A stretch of DNA of 64,000 nucleotides from Salegentibacter salegens (GTDB lineage: Bacteria; Bacteroidota; Bacteroidia; Flavobacteriales; Flavobacteriaceae): the NCBI RefSeq assembly GCF_900142975.1, contig NZ_LT670848.1, positions 682,001 to 746,000 of the forward strand, written 5' to 3'. Both the position numbers and the translations under genes were made by a program. The notes under the pieces are model-generated. The model was given only the letters and a program-made list of their open reading frames with translations. It was not told where the DNA came from and ran no database searches. The stretch's first letter is position 1, and every line of letters begins with the position of its first letter. This document shows, piece by piece, positions 61,362 through 64,000 of this stretch.

Positions 61362-63287
61362 TCATTTAAGATATTTTAAGAGGAGCATTTCTGCGCTTAA
61401 AAATATCAGTGCAAAAATAACAAAGCATTTCCAAAGCTCGTTGCTTTGCCCGGCTGCTTTTATTTCATTAAAATAAGAACCTATACTAGAATGTATTTCT
61501 ACGTTTTCTGTTTCCTGCGGAATAGTATATTCCAGTTCGCTTTCTACCCTGGGCGAGTTAAAACTTATGTAGCCCTGGTTTTCGTTTTTATATTCCAGCG
61601 AATAATTTCCTGAAGCTATTTCCAATCCGGAAGTTAAGATTTCCAGATTGTCGCCCAGTACACGTTGCTGAGGAATAAAATCTTCAGTTTCTGAAACAAT
61701 GTGAACCACCTCGTCCTGTTGCGTTTGAAGCTGAATTTTAATCTCATTTTCCTTCCCCGTTTCGTAATAAAGATCTGGCGTTTTTAAAGCGGTAAGACCC
61801 ATATTATAAAAAACCGGAACGATTAAGGGAGAATTTCTAAAATTAGAATTTTCGGGATTTAAGGCTGCCGAGAATAGAAATACATTATCCAGTTCCAGTA
61901 AAAAACCGGAGTTATTTTGAAATGAAATCACCTTATTCCCATGTTGCATATTATAATAAGTCTGCACCTTCGGATAATCGAAATTATCAATTCTTTCCTC
62001 AAAAACACCGGTGAGCAAAGGATGATCAAAAGCGAGGTCGGTTATTAAAGTTTCCTGGGTTTTTAACTCAGAGAATGTAGGGGCATTTATACGGTTAAGT
62101 AAATTATTATAAGAACTTTTATCTATACTTTCTGAAGGAATAATTACCAGTGGTACCGCATTCTTTTGAAGGTTTAGAAGGTTCGATTCTAAAGCGCCAG
62201 ACACTACTTTCAGCTCATTAAGAATCACCAAATCGGCATCGTTTAGTCTATTGAAATCAAGCTGATCTATTTCAAAAATAGTAGTATTAAATTCAGGTGG
62301 GGTGAGGATGCGGCTAAGAAAAGTGGCATCTTTACCCTGGCTTATCCCTACCACCTCGGCCGGTTTAAGCTTATTCAGACTAAAAAAAAGCGAATTATCG
62401 TATGCCAAAGAGGCGTCTTCAATTTTTATAATTCCGTTAGAAATTTCTTCAGCATTAATCTTAAAACTGGTTTCTGAATTTTGATTTTCTTCAAAATTCA
62501 CGGCTGTTTTTGCTAAAAGTGCTTCGCCATTATAAACCGAAATACTCACAGATTCTGAAACTTCTGCTGTACTACTCAATAGAACTTGCAAACTAATTTC
62601 AGAAGTTTCACGATTGCTTATAAACACTGAATCTAAACTGATATTCTGAGTATTTTCGGGAATCGCTGGAATAATATGATAATTTAAATTGGAAGCATTT
62701 GATAATTCCGCTGTATTTAGATTCTGCTGAAAATCAGAAATAAAAATAAGATTTTTATTTCCGGTAGAATTTTTTAGAAGTTGCTTTGCTCTTAAATTCA
62801 GCGTATTAAACTCTGAAGAATTTTCTGCAAAATCGAGGTTTTGGAGTTCGGTGATTAATTCTTCCGCAGAAAGATTTCGAAATTCAGTATTATGAGTAAA
62901 AAAGCTTATTTCTTCGTTTTCAGGAAGGTTTTTAATCAAATCCTGAACAGCGGCGGAGAGCAATTCGCCATTTTGCCCCGTGGCCTGCATACTGTAAGAA
63001 TTATCTAGAAAAATAAGCTTATCGCTTTGGGCGGATTCAGGATTTTTGGCAGGGAAATATGGTTGGGCAAATGCCAAAATTAAAGAGGCTAACATTAGCA
63101 TTCTAGTCACTAAAACCAGCCATTTCTTTAACCGCGAACTTTTTCGGGTTTGCCGAATAACTTTTTTTAGAAATTTTACATTGGTGAAATCTTCTTTCTG
63201 AAAACGGCGTAGTTGAAATAAATGAACAGCCAGCGGTATGAGTAGTAAAAACAGGGCATAAAGTAGTTCCGGCTGTTTAAATTCCAT
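61362..63287 (-). CDS. BatA-like membrane protein with von Willebrand A region
   Basis: The 641 residues begin with the BatA double-helix domain (KQPELLYALFLLLIPLAVHL, then WLVLVTRMLMLASLILAFA), a vWA-like region with the metal site LIFLDNSYSMQATGQNGE and LIFISDFQQNLNT, and a long beta-rich middle. It ends in a single C-terminal helix. Such proteins are in the inner membrane of Bacteroidota and may present partner proteins in the periplasm. It lies 56 bases upstream of the PyrC-like gene. It is complete. Confidence 0.82.
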   Translation of the reverse strand: MEFKQPELLYALFLLLIPLAVHLFQLRRFQKEDFTNVKFLKKVIRQTRKSSRLKKWLVLVTRMLMLASLILAFAQPYFPAKNPESAQSDKLIFLDNSYSMQATGQNGELLSAAVQDLIKNLPENEEISFFTHNTEFRNLSAEELITELQNLDFAENSSEFNTLNLRAKQLLKNSTGNKNLIFISDFQQNLNTAELSNASNLNYHIIPAIPENTQNISLDSVFISNRETSEISLQVLLSSTAEVSESVSISVYNGEALLAKTAVNFEENQNSETSFKINAEEISNGIIKIEDASLAYDNSLFFSLNKLKPAEVVGISQGKDATFLSRILTPPEFNTTIFEIDQLDFNRLNDADLVILNELKVVSGALESNLLNLQKNAVPLVIIPSESIDKSSYNNLLNRINAPTFSELKTQETLITDLAFDHPLLTGVFEERIDNFDYPKVQTYYNMQHGNKVISFQNNSGFLLELDNVFLFSAALNPENSNFRNSPLIVPVFYNMGLTALKTPDLYYETGKENEIKIQLQTQQDEVVHIVSETEDFIPQQRVLGDNLEILTSGLEIASGNYSLEYKNENQGYISFNSPRVESELEYTIPQETENVEIHSSIGSYFNEIKAAGQSNELWKCFVIFALIFLSAEMLLLKYLK

Positions 63288-63330
63288 AAAGCTTTAAAAA
63301 GTTTTTCAAATATATGAAATGGAATTTAAG

Positions 63331-64000
63331 CTAAGGCCGTTTAATTTTGAATTTAAAAGTACTGCCTTTACCTTTTTCAGAAAACACTTCAATACTACCA
63401 TTCATTTGTTCTATATGTTTCTTTACCGTAGCAAGGCCTATGCCGCTGCCGGGATTGCCATACCTATCTTTTGCATCCAGCGTGGCAAAAAGTTGAAAGA
63501 TTTTTTCTTTATCGTTTTTAGATATTCCTATACCATTATCGCTTATTTCAAAACCATAATAAGTTGCAGTGGTTTTAAAACTAATAGCTACTTTTCTAAC
63601 TTCCCGGGTATTATATTTTAAAGCATTACTTATTAAATTCATAAACACCTGGCTTAGCGCAGCTTTATTTATATTTTTAAGATGACCTTCACTAGGGTAA
63701 GTAATTTCTACATTTTCTTCTAATTTATAAAGATCGGTAATTCTTTTTAAGAGGGTAGGGAGGTGCACATCTTCATAGTCTTTTTCTAAAACGTGATCAC
63801 TGCGATAAAAACTTAGAATTCCATCTACATAATTTCTAAGGGAATAAGAAGATTCTACTAAAAAGTCGAGATATTGTCTACTTTGTTCATCAAGTTTTTC
63901 TTTGTTTTCGTCTTTTAGCAATTCGGTTAAAGAAATAATATTAGCGAGAGGAGATTTAATATCGTGTGAAACCAGGCTGGCAAATTTTTCCAGTTCTTTG
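63331..64000 (-). CDS. Sensor histidine kinase, C-terminal part (cut by window end)
   Basis: The frame is open to the right edge. The part that remains includes the phosphoacceptor helix ELEKFASLVSHDIKSPLANI (His in SHD), then the ATPase: NLISNALKYNTREV (N box), ISDNGIGISKNDKEKIFQLF (G1/F box) and GNPGSGIGLATVKKHIEQMN (G2). It is a classical HATPase. The sensor region is beyond the window. The stop is 44 bases from the BatA-like gene. It phosphorylates an unknown response regulator. Confidence 0.92.
   Translation of the reverse strand, partial: KELEKFASLVSHDIKSPLANIISLTELLKDENKEKLDEQSRQYLDFLVESSYSLRNYVDGILSFYRSDHVLEKDYEDVHLPTLLKRITDLYKLEENVEITYPSEGHLKNINKAALSQVFMNLISNALKYNTREVRKVAISFKTTATYYGFEISDNGIGISKNDKEKIFQLFATLDAKDRYGNPGSGIGLATVKKHIEQMNGSIEVFSEKGKGSTFKFKIKRP

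Overview
The window is a Bacteroidota chromosome segment, most likely from a flavobacterium. It is AT-rich, its promoters have the TTG / TAnnTTTG form, and almost no gene has a Shine-Dalgarno. Typical family genes are present: DUF4290, DUF493, BatA-like, UpxY-like, and tra genes of the CTnDOT kind.

Layout. (1) 1-8433: chromosome. It holds the end of a GH43 glycosidase, a dead DUF2200 gene, a UpxY/NusG-like antiterminator, and a surface polysaccharide operon (sugar-nucleotide dehydrogenase, flippase, nitroreductase-like protein, pyruvyl transferase, truncated GT2). (2) 8434-47285: a badly rearranged integrative conjugative element (ICE). It carries traE-traN, a cargo/defence region, a coupling-protein/relaxase/accessory mob operon, radC and ssb, and it abuts a tRNA-Met gene. 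(3) 47286-64000: collinear housekeeping chromosome (START-like, class IV aminotransferase, YqgE, HU, fmt, recQ, DUF493, DUF4290, murA, an MBL hydrolase, a pseudo-dihydroorotase, a BatA-like protein, a sensor kinase).

Insertions. Five transposable elements sit in the ICE: two inverted IS256-family copies, one IS21, one IS66 and one RIT (three-recombinase) element. Every one interrupts or borders a broken gene, and target duplications let most of the genes be rebuilt. IS21 (7-bp duplication) splits an amidase. IS66 (8-bp duplication) splits a large NTPase-like gene. The RIT element (4-bp duplication) splits radC. The two halves of a zinc-hook SMC/Rad50-like ATPase lie 17 kb apart on opposite strands, each next to an IS256 copy and each carrying the same 8-bp duplication TGGAGAAT. 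This shows that the 17-kb tra segment was inverted by recombination between the IS copies.

Candidate system. Before the inversion, one minus-strand operon read: XRE regulator, type III Res, DUF1016 PD-(D/E)XK nuclease, type III Mod, GIY-YIG protein, a 62-aa acidic protein, and the 809-aa zinc-hook ATPase. The tight overlaps suggest one functional unit, an expanded type III restriction system, now with its ATPase broken. Next to it is a two-gene module (SocA-like/DUF488 fusion plus an unknown partner), probably also defence. The defence role is inference from domains and context.
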